DNA of 64,000 bases from Aphrocallistes beatrix (GCA_963281255.1 OY725502.1:620001-684000); one strand, 5' to 3'. Counted from the first letter of the stretch, positions 43,396 to 54,211 are shown. Made by a program: numbers and translations. The notes: a model not told the origin generated them from the sequence alone.

Positions 43396-43714
43396 CATAG
43401 GCGCCAAGTTTTGGAAAATTAAATAAAACCTGGGGGGGGCTCAAGTGCGAGCAAATCGAGCGACAGTAAAAATTTTATAAAAATCGTAGACGCTCAAATA
43501 TCGATCTACAGCAATGTCACCTAGGGAAAAGAAAATCTCGGACTATAGTGGAATAAAAATGTAATTGAGATACAGTATATATCTAGACTCAATTAATTTT
43601 GGGGTTTAGTTGTAACCTATAAGTTTGTGTGAAGTCCTGCCATACCACAACTCTCTCTACTGCTCCACTGTCCGACACCACGGCCTCCCCTGGTACCCAA
43701 ACTTGGCACCTATG
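43396..43714. mobile_element. hAT-type MITE, CATAGGCGCCAAGTTTTGG family, best-preserved copy
   Basis: 319 bp with ends CATAGGCGCCAAGTTTTGG and CCAAACTTGGCACCTATG. It has a perfect 8-bp duplication CTTTGAGT at 43388-43395 and 43715-43722. It is related to 5112-5411 and the remnant at 7905-8004, linking the two receptor arrays only by transposition. Confidence 0.88.
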
Positions 43715-44210
43715 CTTTGAGTAATTAATTAACATAGTTGGATCAATTTGAATATTTAGACAAACATATTTTCCAATTCACAGCATAAATGCGATGTACA
43801 AGCGATCAAAGCGCGCTTGTTAATGCTATAACTTTAATCACACATTCGATTACAGTGCGATATGACTAGCCAATGAATAAGTCGAGTTTGAATGTATAAA
43901 TACTCTTGTATTATTACCATTTTTATCACGTCTGCTTAATGGAGTAATAATTAATTCCTAGAAAAAAGTCTATCTGTTGAAATATTATCTCCTGTAAAAC
44001 TTAAGAATCATCTTAATCGCGTCAAAGTTATTATTTCCATTCAACACCAGGAATGAGAGATTGGTAAGTACAATTTGGATATGCTCATATACTAAGTGAA
44101 ATGGAGTACAAATACACTGATTGTAGACTTTAAATATACTGAAGTACACAATTGAATTAATGTTTGTTCCTGTGTGATTACTCTACCTATATTAAGCTAA
44201 ATACTTTCCA
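43715..44210. promoter_or_regulatory. 5' region of array 2 gene 4
   Basis: Carries the shared block TGAAATATTATCTCC plus CTTAAGAATCAT at 43977-44015, about 200 bp before the ATG, as in genes 3 and 5. No TATA box is evident. Confidence 0.35.
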
Positions 44211-45734
44211 ATGAAAAAAGATCGAATTACCAGCAGTGAACTGGGCATGCTTGATGATAAACATGAGAAAAAGAAAGAAAAACAGACAACAACTTTTTCA
44301 GTTGTTAAAAAAACAAAGTTAAGGTTAGGAGGTAAGAAGTTCTGTATTAATTTGAGTATCATTAGCATTATAATGGTATGGATAATCATGCTAATCCCTT
44401 TTACTGTAATTACAGTACAGCTTGCAAAGACTGATGTCAATACAACTGTGACTAACACTATATTCAATCTCCTCCCTCCCATTAATGTCACTTCCAACTA
44501 CTCTAACTTTACAATAGAGCGTATAGAATGTGTGGATAACTTTGTTTATGAACCTAGAGACGAGATCTGTTATCCGGAATGTGATTGGAATCCCTCAGGG
44601 GATGACACAATCAGAAATGTTGGATATGTGGTAGGTACTTTCAGCGTTTTCAGTATTGTGCTGTGTACAGCTACACTGATAGCCTGGTTACTGTTAAGCT
44701 GCATTGATTGGAAGAAATTTCGATTTCATTACGATTTTCAACTTCCTCGTACTTCTCTGTTCATGGTAGTGATGAGCAGTTTGTTCCTCGTAGTTATCAA
44801 CGCTTCTATTGATCTCACTTCTCGAGATTTCTTTTTCTGTCAATCCACTCAAGATGGACAATCCTATCTTCTCGCACAAATGTTCTACTCAATCAGTAAT
44901 GTGCGTTCTAGGAAGATTGTTACTTTCGTGACTGGGGCACTGAGTCATTACATATTCCTAGTGACGATATCTTGGATTGTAATCTCACTGATAAACATAA
45001 TTTTCATTGTTTTTTTCCCTCAAGTAAGAAAAAGTTTTAGAAAACGTATACTTGTTTTTTTGCTTCAATGTCTCATCTGCTTTGGGCTCAATATAATCTT
45101 TGTAGCTATAGCGATTGCTTCAAATTCTGATACTCCATTTACTGTCATTTATTTACTAAACACAAACATTATTTTTAATCGCTGGTCTTTTTTATTACTC
45201 TCTGAAATGCCTTTTTTCTTAGTTCCTGGAATTACCATTTCGTTGACTATCGTGATTATTGCAAAGTTGCGTATCACATCTCTAGAATCAGAAGAAACGA
45301 CAGGACACTCATTCAAATTAACAGATCTCGAGAAGAGATTGATTGTGTATGGAATTGTGCTGATGTTCCTAATGCTTTTTCAAGGAATTAGTTCCATTTC
45401 TTTAAGTTTTATTTCTCCTGAATACTTCCAGTTTGTAACCAAGTTCATCCTCTGCATGACTGTCAACAGTCCCATACTGACTCTGCCTTCTAACTTCACT
45501 GGCAGCAATGCTACCTTGAATGACACAGTACCTGTGTACAGAGAGAACCCTTATGGAGATGTGGATGCTTGTAGAATGTTTGAGTTAGAAGCTTTTCAAT
45601 TTTATCCTCAATTCAGTATCATAATCTTTGCTTTAATATTTCGCTTGATCTGGTTGCCAATTTTCTTTGTCTTAGTCCCGAATCCCACGGTAGCACAACT
45701 GAGGAAATGGTTTAAGTGTTTGAGGGCGAGGTAA
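44211..45734 (+). CDS. Class F-like receptor, array 2 gene 4
   Basis: 507 residues starting MKKDRITSSELGMLDD. It has the standard array layout: basic tail, N-terminal anchor, ectodomain with the variant VYEPRDEICYPECDW (PGDE in most sisters), and a core almost identical to gene 3 between the first outer loop and the LEKRL motif. The last helix is followed by PTVAQLRKWFKCLRAR. It is intact, with all outer-loop cysteines and sequons present. Confidence 0.7.
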   Translation: MKKDRITSSELGMLDDKHEKKKEKQTTTFSVVKKTKLRLGGKKFCINLSIISIIMVWIIMLIPFTVITVQLAKTDVNTTVTNTIFNLLPPINVTSNYSNFTIERIECVDNFVYEPRDEICYPECDWNPSGDDTIRNVGYVVGTFSVFSIVLCTATLIAWLLLSCIDWKKFRFHYDFQLPRTSLFMVVMSSLFLVVINASIDLTSRDFFFCQSTQDGQSYLLAQMFYSISNVRSRKIVTFVTGALSHYIFLVTISWIVISLINIIFIVFFPQVRKSFRKRILVFLLQCLICFGLNIIFVAIAIASNSDTPFTVIYLLNTNIIFNRWSFLLLSEMPFFLVPGITISLTIVIIAKLRITSLESEETTGHSFKLTDLEKRLIVYGIVLMFLMLFQGISSISLSFISPEYFQFVTKFILCMTVNSPILTLPSNFTGSNATLNDTVPVYRENPYGDVDACRMFELEAFQFYPQFSIIIFALIFRLIWLPIFFVLVPNPTVAQLRKWFKCLRAR

Positions 45735-46151
45735 TCTTCTCAAAATCCTTGTTTGATTTGCTGTTTTTCTCTATTTTTGAAATGTCTTTTGTATTTATGG
45801 ATTTTATAATTTCTTGTCTCGTATGATTATAGAGTATGAATTTCAAAATTTAGTTCTCATTTTATGACTTGATGCGTAGCGGCGAAAGATTACTTATGCC
45901 GATAATACTTATCTTATGGAGTGGTGTTAGAGTTTTTTTGGGTCGATAGAAATCAAAAATTATAAATAGTTTATACTTGTAGCTGTAGGGTGTTTTAAGC
46001 TTTTAGTTTCTATCATCAATACTTAGAACATTTAATAACAGATTTAGGCATTTGACCGAAACTGAATCGGAATTATTCATTATAGATTTCTCTTTCTAGT
46101 TTATCTGTGCGTACCCATCCTGTACCGTCTGTTTAAAATATGAATACATAG
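45735..46151. other. 3' flank of array 2 gene 4
   Basis: Noncoding AT-rich DNA with no repeat recognised until the pogo-like element that starts at 46154. Confidence 0.35.
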
Positions 46152-46253
46152 TACAGTAGACCCTCGATTATCCGACACCTCGATTATCCGAACAGTGTGT
46201 TCGAGTACCACTCATTTTATCAAATACTTTTCAATCGAATTTGTGAAAATGAT

Positions 46254-46400
46254 GTGTTCGGATAACTAAAATAATGTGTTCGGATAACTGAAATATGTGT
46301 TCGGATAACTGAAATATGTGTTCGGATAACTGAAATATGTGTTCGGATAACTGAAATATGTGTTCGGATAACTGAAATATGTGTTCGGATAACTGAAATA
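46254..46400. repeat. 19-20 bp minisatellite derived from the transposon end motif
   Basis: About seven units of GTGTTCGGATAACTGAAATA. The core TGTTCGGATAAC is the same as the terminal motif of the host element. The minus-strand frame encoding repeated FSYPNTY is a translation of this array. Confidence 0.9.
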
Positions 46401-46408
46401 ATGTTTAA

Positions 46409-46525
46409 CCCTAATTTGACGTGGGGTCAAAGGTATAAATAGAAATGACCCCACTTTCATTTTCAATTTCAATTCACTTTCAATTAACTTTCACTTTCAA
46501 TTCAACATTCCTCGTCAAGTTGGGG
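46409..46525. mobile_element. piggyBac-type MITE with internal TATA box (copy 2)
   Basis: 117 bp between TTAA (46405-46408) and TTAA (46526-46529). Ends CCCTAATTTGACG and CGTCAAGTTGGGG. It shares GGGGTCAAAGGTATAAATAG with the copy at 27355. Confidence 0.85.
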
Positions 46526-46768
46526 TTAATAAATCAATTCCTTAAAAATGTATGTTCCAAAATTGTGCGTAGCATTGTCAATTTGTTTGGCTATACATAC
46601 GTGTAAGTAGTATTCAAATCATAATACGTTCTTTAATAACATCTAAGTTGGTACATGTGCATTTAAGAGCGTAAAATACGTATTTCGCTTATCCGAACGA
46701 TTTCACTTATCCGAACACCAATCTTTGAACTAACAAACGGAGGTGTTCGGATAACCGAGGGTGTACTG

Positions 46769-47234
46769 TATATACTTTAAAAACCCGAAAGTGATGGAAC
46801 ATGGCCTACTTAAACTAAGACTACCGAAATGTACCACGGCACAGTGGTACAACTTTATGGCTTCTTTCCCATTGAAAATGGCTGGAGACATCCGATATCG
46901 CGAATTTTCGATAATCTAGGGTTAATACACTGCCGTGTATTAAGTAAGCCATGGATGGAATTTCTAAAAAAAATATGAATAGTGCACATCTACACCATAC
47001 AGAGATCCTATATGCGAAATCTGGTAGGAAATCAGACTGTTATATTTCGCAGCAGCGCGTGTACATATTTCATACGTAATACGCCGTCCATGCTACAAAT
47101 GCACATCTCCCTATAGGAGCTGCACTAATTAGAATTTTGATATATAAGATACCCTGACGACATCACAACTTCAATCACGTTTGCTTAATTAAATAATTAT
47201 TCATTTCTCCGAAGAAATTGTCTGTTGACACATA
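46769..47234. other. Intergenic DNA between the pogo-like and Tc1-like elements
   Basis: Noncoding. The last 30 bp before the Tc1-like element (GAAGAAATTGTCTGTTGACA) belongs to the conserved block upstream of genes 3-5, which the transposon has split. Confidence 0.4.
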
Positions 47235-48579
47235 CAGTCTGTCACATAATTATTAAGAATCTTACCCAATTTCTATATGACCATAATCTTTTAAAATATC
47301 ATTGGTCAAGTTGATTCAATGCAATTTCACCTTAATTTGAAGTGTTTATATTGCAAATATGTCATGATATTGGTATATTATGTTATTAATTCGTGTGAAC
47401 GCTAATAATTTCAGAGATGATTCGTGTTTTTACCTATTTTAGACTTTTATAACATTGATTTAATATTTCTACATGAATTAGCACTTATTTTTACCACAAA
47501 TGGCTCAAAAACTTAAGCGAGAGCAAATAGATTTGTTACTAGAAACAACAGACCTGTCAATAAAGGAAATTGCTGAAAAATTAGGAGTCAGTGTCTCAAC
47601 GGTCTATTTAGTGAAATCGAGAAAATCACGCGACGTTGGATTAGGACATGGTAGTGGTGGCGGAAGACCCAGAACATTTACCAAGTCAACGATGAGGTGT
47701 GTAACCCAACAAATTCGACGCAAACCTTATCTTTCATTACGTACCTTAGCACAAATTGCTCCTGGAAAGCCCTCATATGAGACGGTTCGACGAAACCTAA
47801 AGGAGATGAAATACTCCAAGATCTACCCGACTAATTCACCGATGGTGAGCGAAAAGAATCGTCAGAGTAGAATACAATGGGCAAAGAAACACAAGTATCC
47901 TAAATCATCATGGTCTAAAACCGTTTTCATTGATGAGATGTCCATCTGGCTCTCTAGGGGTCGGATACAGATGTGGACGAAATCAGGAAAAAAACGGGTC
48001 GCTCCAACCACTAAGCACGCCCCTAAAATTAATGTTTGGGCTGGTTTTAGCTCTATGGGAACATTTCCCCTCTGTGTTTTCACTACAAATATGGATAGCC
48101 TGAAGTTTATTGAGATTTTGGAAGGTCATTTACTGGAGCAGGCAAAGGTTTTCCATCAAGATGACTGGCGGTTAGTGATGGATAACGACCCCAAGCACAC
48201 CTCGAAAATCGTGAGGGCCTTCATCGACAAAAACGTGCCTATGCAACTTCCTTGGCCTTCTCAAAGCCCAGATCTAAACCCTATTGAAAATTTATTTGCT
48301 TGGGTGAAGAGGGAATTGATTAAAAAAGGGCCTAGAACAATTTCTGAGCTAAAAAGGATGCTCGAAGATACTTGGTCAGGGATAAGTTCCGAATTCTTAC
48401 AACCATATTGCCAGTCAATGCCTGAAAGATGTAAAATGGTGATTGCATCCGAAGGTTTTCCTATAAATTATTGATTAATAGCTATTTATCTTACTAAAAA
48501 TTAATTTTGAAGTCAATTACTTATACCTTGTGAGTACTGTGATTTATTGAGTAATTCTTAATAATTATGTGACAGACTG
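47235..48579 (+). mobile_element. Intact Tc1-like transposon
   Basis: 1345 bp with inverted ends CAGTCTGTCACATAATTATT and complement, and TA at 47233-47234 and 48580-48581. It carries a full transposase. The insertion split the promoter block conserved between array 2 genes 3, 4 and 5, whose uninterrupted forms are at 41394 and 43977. It lies about 240 bp upstream of gene 5. Confidence 0.92.
47500..48474 (+). CDS. Tc1-family transposase (DD34E), complete
   Basis: 324 residues, the usual Tc1 length. N-terminal helix-turn-helix domains (IKEIAEKLGVSVSTVYLVKS), the linker GGGRPRT, a second DNA-binding part with YSKIYPTNSPMVSEKNRQ, then the catalytic triad: D in FIDEMSIW, D in VMDNDPKHTS and E in SPDLNPIENLFAWVK. 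The usual GRP and WPSQSPDLNP blocks are present. There is no stop or frameshift, so it could encode an active enzyme that cuts and pastes its own 1.3-kb element. A cousin at 39651 is inactivated. Confidence 0.95.
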   Translation: MAQKLKREQIDLLLETTDLSIKEIAEKLGVSVSTVYLVKSRKSRDVGLGHGSGGGRPRTFTKSTMRCVTQQIRRKPYLSLRTLAQIAPGKPSYETVRRNLKEMKYSKIYPTNSPMVSEKNRQSRIQWAKKHKYPKSSWSKTVFIDEMSIWLSRGRIQMWTKSGKKRVAPTTKHAPKINVWAGFSSMGTFPLCVFTTNMDSLKFIEILEGHLLEQAKVFHQDDWRLVMDNDPKHTSKIVRAFIDKNVPMQLPWPSQSPDLNPIENLFAWVKRELIKKGPRTISELKRMLEDTWSGISSEFLQPYCQSMPERCKMVIASEGFPINY

Positions 48580-48819
48580 TACATTATCTTCTGTGAATCT
48601 TAAGAATCATGCTTCGTTGTCTAAATTATTGTTTCCATTTCTGACCACTAATTAGAGATAGGTAACAATTCACTGATATACGCATACATATAACATTAAA
48701 CATGCGTATATCATTGATAGCTTTCTCTCTTTATATTGCTTGTATAGCATGCAATTCAACTTCATAATAGTTCTTTATTCTTGTCGAGGATTCCTATATC
48801 TTGAGTTAAATACTTTGAA

Positions 48820-50370
48820 ATGAAAATTGATCGAATCACCACAAGTGAAATTGACTTGCTTGATGATAAATCTGAGAAGAAGATAGAGAAACAGACAGCA
48901 ATTCAACCGACTGTTAAAAATAAGAAGTTAAGGTTAGGAGGTAAGAAGGTCTGTGTTGGTGTAAGTATCATTAGCATCGCACTAGTATGGATAGTCTTAC
49001 TTTCGCCCATCGGTGCGCTAACCATACAAATTGCTATGGCTAATCTGACTGCAACTACGACTGTGACTAACACTATATTCAATCTCCTCCCTCCCATTAA
49101 TGTCACTTCCAACTACTCTAACTTTACAATAGAGCGTGTAGAGTGTCTGGATAACTTTGTTTATGAACCTAGAGATGGGGTGTGTTATCCGAAATGTAAT
49201 TGGAATCCTTCGAGAGATGACAGTGTCAGAATTGTTCGACTGTTTTTAGGTATTTTGAGCGTTTTCAGTATTGTTCTGTGTACAACTACACTGATAGCCT
49301 GGTTACTGTTAAGCTGTATTGATTGGAAGAAATTTCGATTCCATTACGATTTCCAACTTCCTCGTACTTCTCTGTTCATGGTAGTGATGAGCAGTTTGTT
49401 CCTCGTAGTCCTCAACGCGTCTATTGATCTCACGTCTCGAGATTTCTTTTTCTGTCAATCCACTCAAGATGGACAATCCTATCTTCTCGCACAAATGTTC
49501 TACTCAATCAGTAATGTGCGTTCTAGGAAGATTGTTACTTTCGTGACTGGGGCACTGAGTCATTACTTATTCCTAGTGACGATATCTTGGATTGTAATCT
49601 CACTGATAAACATAATTTTCATTGTTTTTCTCCCTCAAGTAAGAAAAAGTTTTAGAAAACGTATACTTGTTTTTTTGCTTCAATGTCTCATCTGCTTTGG
49701 GCTCAATATAATCCCTGTAGCTATAGCGATTGCTTCAAATTCTGATACTCCATATGCTGTCGTTTATTTACTAAATACTAACATTCTTTTGAATTTCTGG
49801 TCTTTTTTAATACTCTTTGAAATGCCTAATTTTTTAGTTCCTGGAATTATCATTTCGTTGACTATCGTGATTATTGCAAAGTTGCGTATCACATCTCTAG
49901 AATCAGAAGAAACGACAGGACACTCATTCAAATTAACAGATCTCGAGAAGAGATTGATTGTGTATGGAATTGTGCTGATGGTCCTAATACTGGTTCAAGG
50001 AATTAGTTCCATTTCTTTAAGTTTTATTTCTCCTGAATACTTCCAGTTTGTAACCAAGTTCATCCTCTGCATAACTGTCAACAGTCCCATACTGACTCTG
50101 CCTTCTAACCTCACTGGCAGCGATGCTACCTTGAATGACACAGTACCTGTGTACAGAGAGAACCCTTATGGAGATGTGGATGCTTGTAGAATGTTTGAGT
50201 CAAGAGCTTTGGAACTTTATCCTCAATTCACTCCTATAATTTTTACTTTATTATATCGCTTGATCTGGTTGCCGATTTTCTTTGTCCTCGTCCCGCAGCC
50301 CACAGTGACACAATTGAGAAAATGGTTTAAATGTTTAAAGGAGTGGCAATTTTCTCAGAATTTTGTTTGA
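48820..50370 (+). CDS. Class F-like receptor, array 2 gene 5
   Basis: 516 residues starting MKIDRITTSEIDLLDD. Core region nearly identical to genes 3 and 4. It differs in the normally constant blocks: ECLDNFVYEPRDGVCYPKCNW (acidic residues changed) and, in the last outer loop, SNLTGSDATLN, where NFT and NAT become NLT and DAT. The second change removes one sequon. The C terminus is PTVTQLRKWFKCLKEW plus a short extension. It is intact. Its upstream region is interrupted by the Tc1-like insertion. Confidence 0.7.
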   Translation: MKIDRITTSEIDLLDDKSEKKIEKQTAIQPTVKNKKLRLGGKKVCVGVSIISIALVWIVLLSPIGALTIQIAMANLTATTTVTNTIFNLLPPINVTSNYSNFTIERVECLDNFVYEPRDGVCYPKCNWNPSRDDSVRIVRLFLGILSVFSIVLCTTTLIAWLLLSCIDWKKFRFHYDFQLPRTSLFMVVMSSLFLVVLNASIDLTSRDFFFCQSTQDGQSYLLAQMFYSISNVRSRKIVTFVTGALSHYLFLVTISWIVISLINIIFIVFLPQVRKSFRKRILVFLLQCLICFGLNIIPVAIAIASNSDTPYAVVYLLNTNILLNFWSFLILFEMPNFLVPGIIISLTIVIIAKLRITSLESEETTGHSFKLTDLEKRLIVYGIVLMVLILVQGISSISLSFISPEYFQFVTKFILCITVNSPILTLPSNLTGSDATLNDTVPVYRENPYGDVDACRMFESRALELYPQFTPIIFTLLYRLIWLPIFFVLVPQPTVTQLRKWFKCLKEWQFSQNFV

Positions 50371-51541
50371 TTTTGTTTGTTTTCTTTGCTCCTTTGTATT
50401 GTTTATGCCTGCATGCATTTATGGATTTGTGATTGCTTTAATGTTGAATAGTGGAGAATGACTTTCGATACTTTTATTTTTAGATTAGGCGCTAATCCTT
50501 ATGAATGCACGTTTATGTAAATAATGTAAGAATTAGTGGTACTTTGAGAGGGGAGCAGTGGACCCATCAATCTGTGAGCCCACCATAGGGCTGGGTTCTG
50601 TTCAGAATTAACTTTCTGTTTTGGGGATAGTTGATAAATAAATTCACAACTTTACTTCGAAACAGCCCACCCTAAAATTTAGTTTGCCTGACGGACAGCT
50701 TCCCCCTGCCTAAATGAGCTGGCGCGCCGCTTCTGTGTGTCTGTATAGAGGTATGTACTAAGTAGCTAGTGGATTCTTGTCACATAGTTCTTGTATATAC
50801 GAAAATATAACCTCAAATAAGTCAAGTTGAAACATAATCTATACGAAACAGCATTCAGTTCATATTTAAAATACTATTTTTGAACTCAAAATGTGTTTAT
50901 GTAGCCCTTCCTTACATGCGCCCATCTCCAGCAATATATGATGATGTATCAAATACACTTGTACAAGTAAACCTATTTAATGTTGTCCATTTAAATCTTT
51001 GTCTACGTATAGCAATTCTGCATGTTAAAAGTCAATTTTTTTAATCCTGTTGCCAGCCTTCAGACTGAGATCTTGAGGGCTCGCTCTAATATTCTTCATT
51101 GAGAATTATTCATGAATAAAATGATTCGCTTCAAGGAGTTTACCTTTCACTCTATAATTGATCAAAATTAGTTTTTTGCTGGCAAAACTTCAACCGAATA
51201 ACCTACGTGAGACCTATGAGCTATGCATTTTAACCCATTGGGATAATTACGAGTATAGCTAGTAATTGTCTATCGGATAAGATAACACCATTCCTCATCA
51301 ATTCTAACCAGCTAGAAATACTAGAACGGTTTAATTATCAAAATAATTGTCTATCATCTTCCTACGCATACCACATGATTAATTTGGCTGCATTGTGCAA
51401 CTAGAATTCTTATGTGAAATGTAACGAGAGCGTTTGTTGTTCCAATCTCTGATATACTCGCATGTACTACATGTCAATCCTTGGTCTGATTCCTATTTCC
51501 ACCGACGGGTCGGTGTCAATAGCTCCACGCATATTATACTA
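50371..51541. other. Long intergenic region downstream of gene 5
   Basis: About 1.2 kb without a gene. The part near 50560-50730 is less AT-rich than its surroundings but has no recognisable repeat partner in this window. It may be an old transposon fragment. Confidence 0.35.
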
Positions 51542-51680
51542 CAGTGAACCTTCGATAGCGAACACCTCTGTTTAGTGAACACCCTATTTTAAACACAACC
51601 TACTTATACTAATTAAAATGAACCATATACTGAACAAAAACTCTGGTCCCGAATGTGTTCAATATAGAGAGGTTTGACTG
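51542..51680. mobile_element. 139-bp pogo-like MITE
   Basis: Ends CAGTGAACCTTCGATAGCGA and complement of ATAGAGAGGTTTGACTG, with TA at 51540-51541 and 51681-51682. Confidence 0.75.
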
Positions 51681-51723
51681 TATATAAATACTTTAAATAA
51701 ATAATATTTAATTAATTAATTAA

Positions 51724-51835
51724 CCCTCGCCTGGCTAGGTCTCAAAAGTATAAATAGAGAAAACCCCACTTTCACTTTCAGTTCACTTTCAATGTACTTT
51801 CATTTTCACTTTCAACATTCCTAGCCAACCGCGGG
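51724..51835. mobile_element. piggyBac-type MITE with internal TATA box (copy 3)
   Basis: 112 bp between TTAA (51720-51723) and TTAA (51836-51839). Ends CCCTCGCCTGGCTAGG and CCTAGCCAACCGCGGG form about 16-bp inverted repeats. It contains AAAGTATAAATAGAGAAAAC and the CTTTCA-rich block of the family. Confidence 0.85.
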
Positions 51836-51839
51836 TTAA

Positions 51840-52648
51840 ATACATAAAATACAAAATAGTACGTTTGTATTTAACCGCAACCCTGCATATATAGCATAAA
51901 CCAACTATTTCCCCACATTTACTAAAAATTTAAAACACGAAATTATTGCCAACTCCAGAATTAATATTCTAAAACTCTTCATGCTTCCTACTTTGCAGCC
52001 TAGATAAGAATGACCATGTTGCCATATTACAAGCTCATTAATAGTAATAATAATAAATAAAAATAAATAAATTCTCAACAATTATCCTAGGGTTGTTCAC
52101 AATCAGTTTCAACTTCAGACTGATTCAGCAATACATTTTTATTTCAACTTATTGAGCAATCATTAAGAACGCTTGATCTGCTTAGATATACAGCTTACAG
52201 ACATGTATATCCCCCTTCTGCAGTTTCACCATAGTATCCACTCCTATTAATAGTATCTTACTTGGGTTAGGTAGTCACTACTAGTTCTAACTGAAATTTC
52301 TAACTGTAATGTTGATCAGCGTATGTAAGCAATCTGATTCAATAATGTCAAGTAGACAACTCTACTCACTGTTAAATCATGATCGCTTAAACTAATAATA
52401 GCTTATTAGACTGGTAAAGATTCGTTTATCAGTTGAAATATCATCCATTCTGATATGTATTTAAGGATGCATTCCCTGGTTGTTTCAATTAACTAGATCG
52501 ACTGGTGTTCCCATCTACATTCTTAAGAGTTAAATAGTAGTAAATCAAGATCCTCTCATTATAAGTTTAACAAAGAGCTGATCAAAGTATACCTATTAGT
52601 TCTGAGATCCTTGAATTACAGCATACGTGTACTTACTAAAATTTTGCA
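51840..52648. promoter_or_regulatory. Intergenic and 5' region of array 2 gene 6
   Basis: Noncoding. Near 52434 the phrase AGTTGAAATATCATCCATTC, followed by TTTAAGGATGCAT, is a diverged form of the block upstream of genes 3-5, at a comparable distance (about 210 bp) from the ATG. Confidence 0.35.
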
Positions 52649-54211
52649 ATGGAAAATCAACAAAATTCTAACACTGAAATGGATATGTTTGGTGCAGATC
52701 CAAACATTGAAGCTGAACAAAAGAGTACCATGAATCTGGTTATGAAGAAGAAGAAGTTAAGGCTGGGAGGTAAGAAGGTTTGTATTGCTATAAGTGTCAT
52801 TAGCATTATAATAGTTTGGATAACCTTACTTACCCCACTTAATGCAGTTGGCATAAGAATTGTAACTTCTAATCTGACTTCTGTTGCAACTGCGACTAAC
52901 ACTATATTCAATCTCCTCCCTCCCATTAATGTCACTTCCAACTACTCTAACTTTACAATAGAGCGTGTAGAGTGTGCAGATAACTTTGTTTATGTGCCTG
53001 GAGATGAAATGTGCTATCCGGAATGTGATTGGAATCCTTCGAGAGATGACAGTGTCAGAATTGTCCGATTATTCTTAAATATTTTCAGCATTGTTAGCAT
53101 TGTGCTGTGTACAACTACACTGATAGTCTGGTTACTGTTAAGCTGCATTGACTGGAAAAAGGTACGATTCCATTACGATTTCCAACTTCCTCGTACTTCT
53201 CTGTTCATGGTAGTGATGAGCAGTTTGTTCCTCGTAGTCCTCAACGCGTCTATTGACCTAATGTCTCGAGATTTCTTTTTCTGTCAATCCACTGAAAATG
53301 GACAATCCTATCTTCTCGCCCACATATTCTATTCAATCAGTAACATTACTTATAACAAACTGGTTACAAATGTGATTGGAGCGCTCTACCATTATCTATT
53401 TCTAGTAATTGTTTCCTGGATTATATTCTCACTAATTAATATCATTGTCATTATTTTCTGGCCTCATTTTAGAGAAAGTTTTAAGAGAAGAGTTTTGGCT
53501 TTTTCTATTCAATGTCTGATCTGTTTCGGGTTTAATTTGATCCCAGTGGCCATAGTCATCGCTCAGAATCACGAGTTGCCCTACGTAGCGTCTTATCTAA
53601 TCAATAATGTAAGCATTCTAGACTCTTTTGCATTTTTGATCCTCTTCGAAATTCCCTTTTTCTTAACTCCAGGAGTATTGATTTCATTGATCATAATAAT
53701 TGTTGCAAAATTGCGTATCACATCTCTAAAATCCACAAAAACGACAGGACGTGCTATCAAATTGACAGATCTCGAGAAGAGATTGATTGCATATGGCATT
53801 GTACTGATGTCCCTAATGTCGCTTCAAGGAATTAATCTCATTTTCTTGAGCTTAGTTTCACTCGAATACTTTGAGGTTGTAACCAAGTTCATCCTCTGCA
53901 TAACTGTCAACAGTCCCATACTGACTCTACCTTCTAACTTCACTGGCAGCAATGCTACCTTGAATGACACAGTACCTGTGTACAGAGAGAACCCTTATGG
54001 AGATTTGGACGCCTGTAAAATGTTTGAATCAGAAGCCGATAGACTGTTCCCTCAATTTACCCTCATACTTGTTAATGTGTTATTTCGCTTGATTTGGGTA
54101 CCTGTGTTTTTCGTGCTTATCCCTAATGTCACGCCGAAACTCCTGAAGAAATGGTATACATGTTTGAAAGAGAAGTACTCTTCTCGAATTACATTCATTT
54201 TCTCCCCTTAA
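52649..54211 (+). CDS. Class F-like receptor, array 2 gene 6
   Basis: 520 residues starting MENQQNSNTEMDMFGAD, with the most divergent cytoplasmic tail of the array. The ectodomain reads ECADNFVYVPGDEMCYPECDW. The core has IDWKKVRFHYDFQLPRTSLF and AKLRITSLKSTKTTGRAIKL, then DLEKRLIAYG. The C-terminal extension beyond TPKLLKKWYTCLKEK is longer than in the others (ends FIFSP). The segment from IDWKKV to the fourth core helix reappears in broken gene 8, and its 3' end reappears in broken gene 9. Confidence 0.7.
   Translation: MENQQNSNTEMDMFGADPNIEAEQKSTMNLVMKKKKLRLGGKKVCIAISVISIIIVWITLLTPLNAVGIRIVTSNLTSVATATNTIFNLLPPINVTSNYSNFTIERVECADNFVYVPGDEMCYPECDWNPSRDDSVRIVRLFLNIFSIVSIVLCTTTLIVWLLLSCIDWKKVRFHYDFQLPRTSLFMVVMSSLFLVVLNASIDLMSRDFFFCQSTENGQSYLLAHIFYSISNITYNKLVTNVIGALYHYLFLVIVSWIIFSLINIIVIIFWPHFRESFKRRVLAFSIQCLICFGFNLIPVAIVIAQNHELPYVASYLINNVSILDSFAFLILFEIPFFLTPGVLISLIIIIVAKLRITSLKSTKTTGRAIKLTDLEKRLIAYGIVLMSLMSLQGINLIFLSLVSLEYFEVVTKFILCITVNSPILTLPSNFTGSNATLNDTVPVYRENPYGDLDACKMFESEADRLFPQFTLILVNVLFRLIWVPVFFVLIPNVTPKLLKKWYTCLKEKYSSRITFIFSP

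Larger units (their letters stand above)
46154..46768. mobile_element. pogo-like nonautonomous element with internal minisatellite and nested MITE
   Basis: 615 bp. Ends CAGTAGACCCTCGATTATCC and the complement ending CCGAGGGTGTACTG, with TA at 46152-46153 and 46769-46770. 'Cgattatccgaacac' phrases at the ends are typical of pogo/Tigger relatives. The interior holds a tandem repeat of the end motif GTGTTCGGATAACTGAAATA (about seven units, 46254-46400) and a piggyBac-type MITE at 46409-46525. Confidence 0.8.

Noticed and set aside
46266..46472. Minus-strand frame with repeated FSYPNTY
   Set aside because: Translation of the transposon-derived minisatellite.
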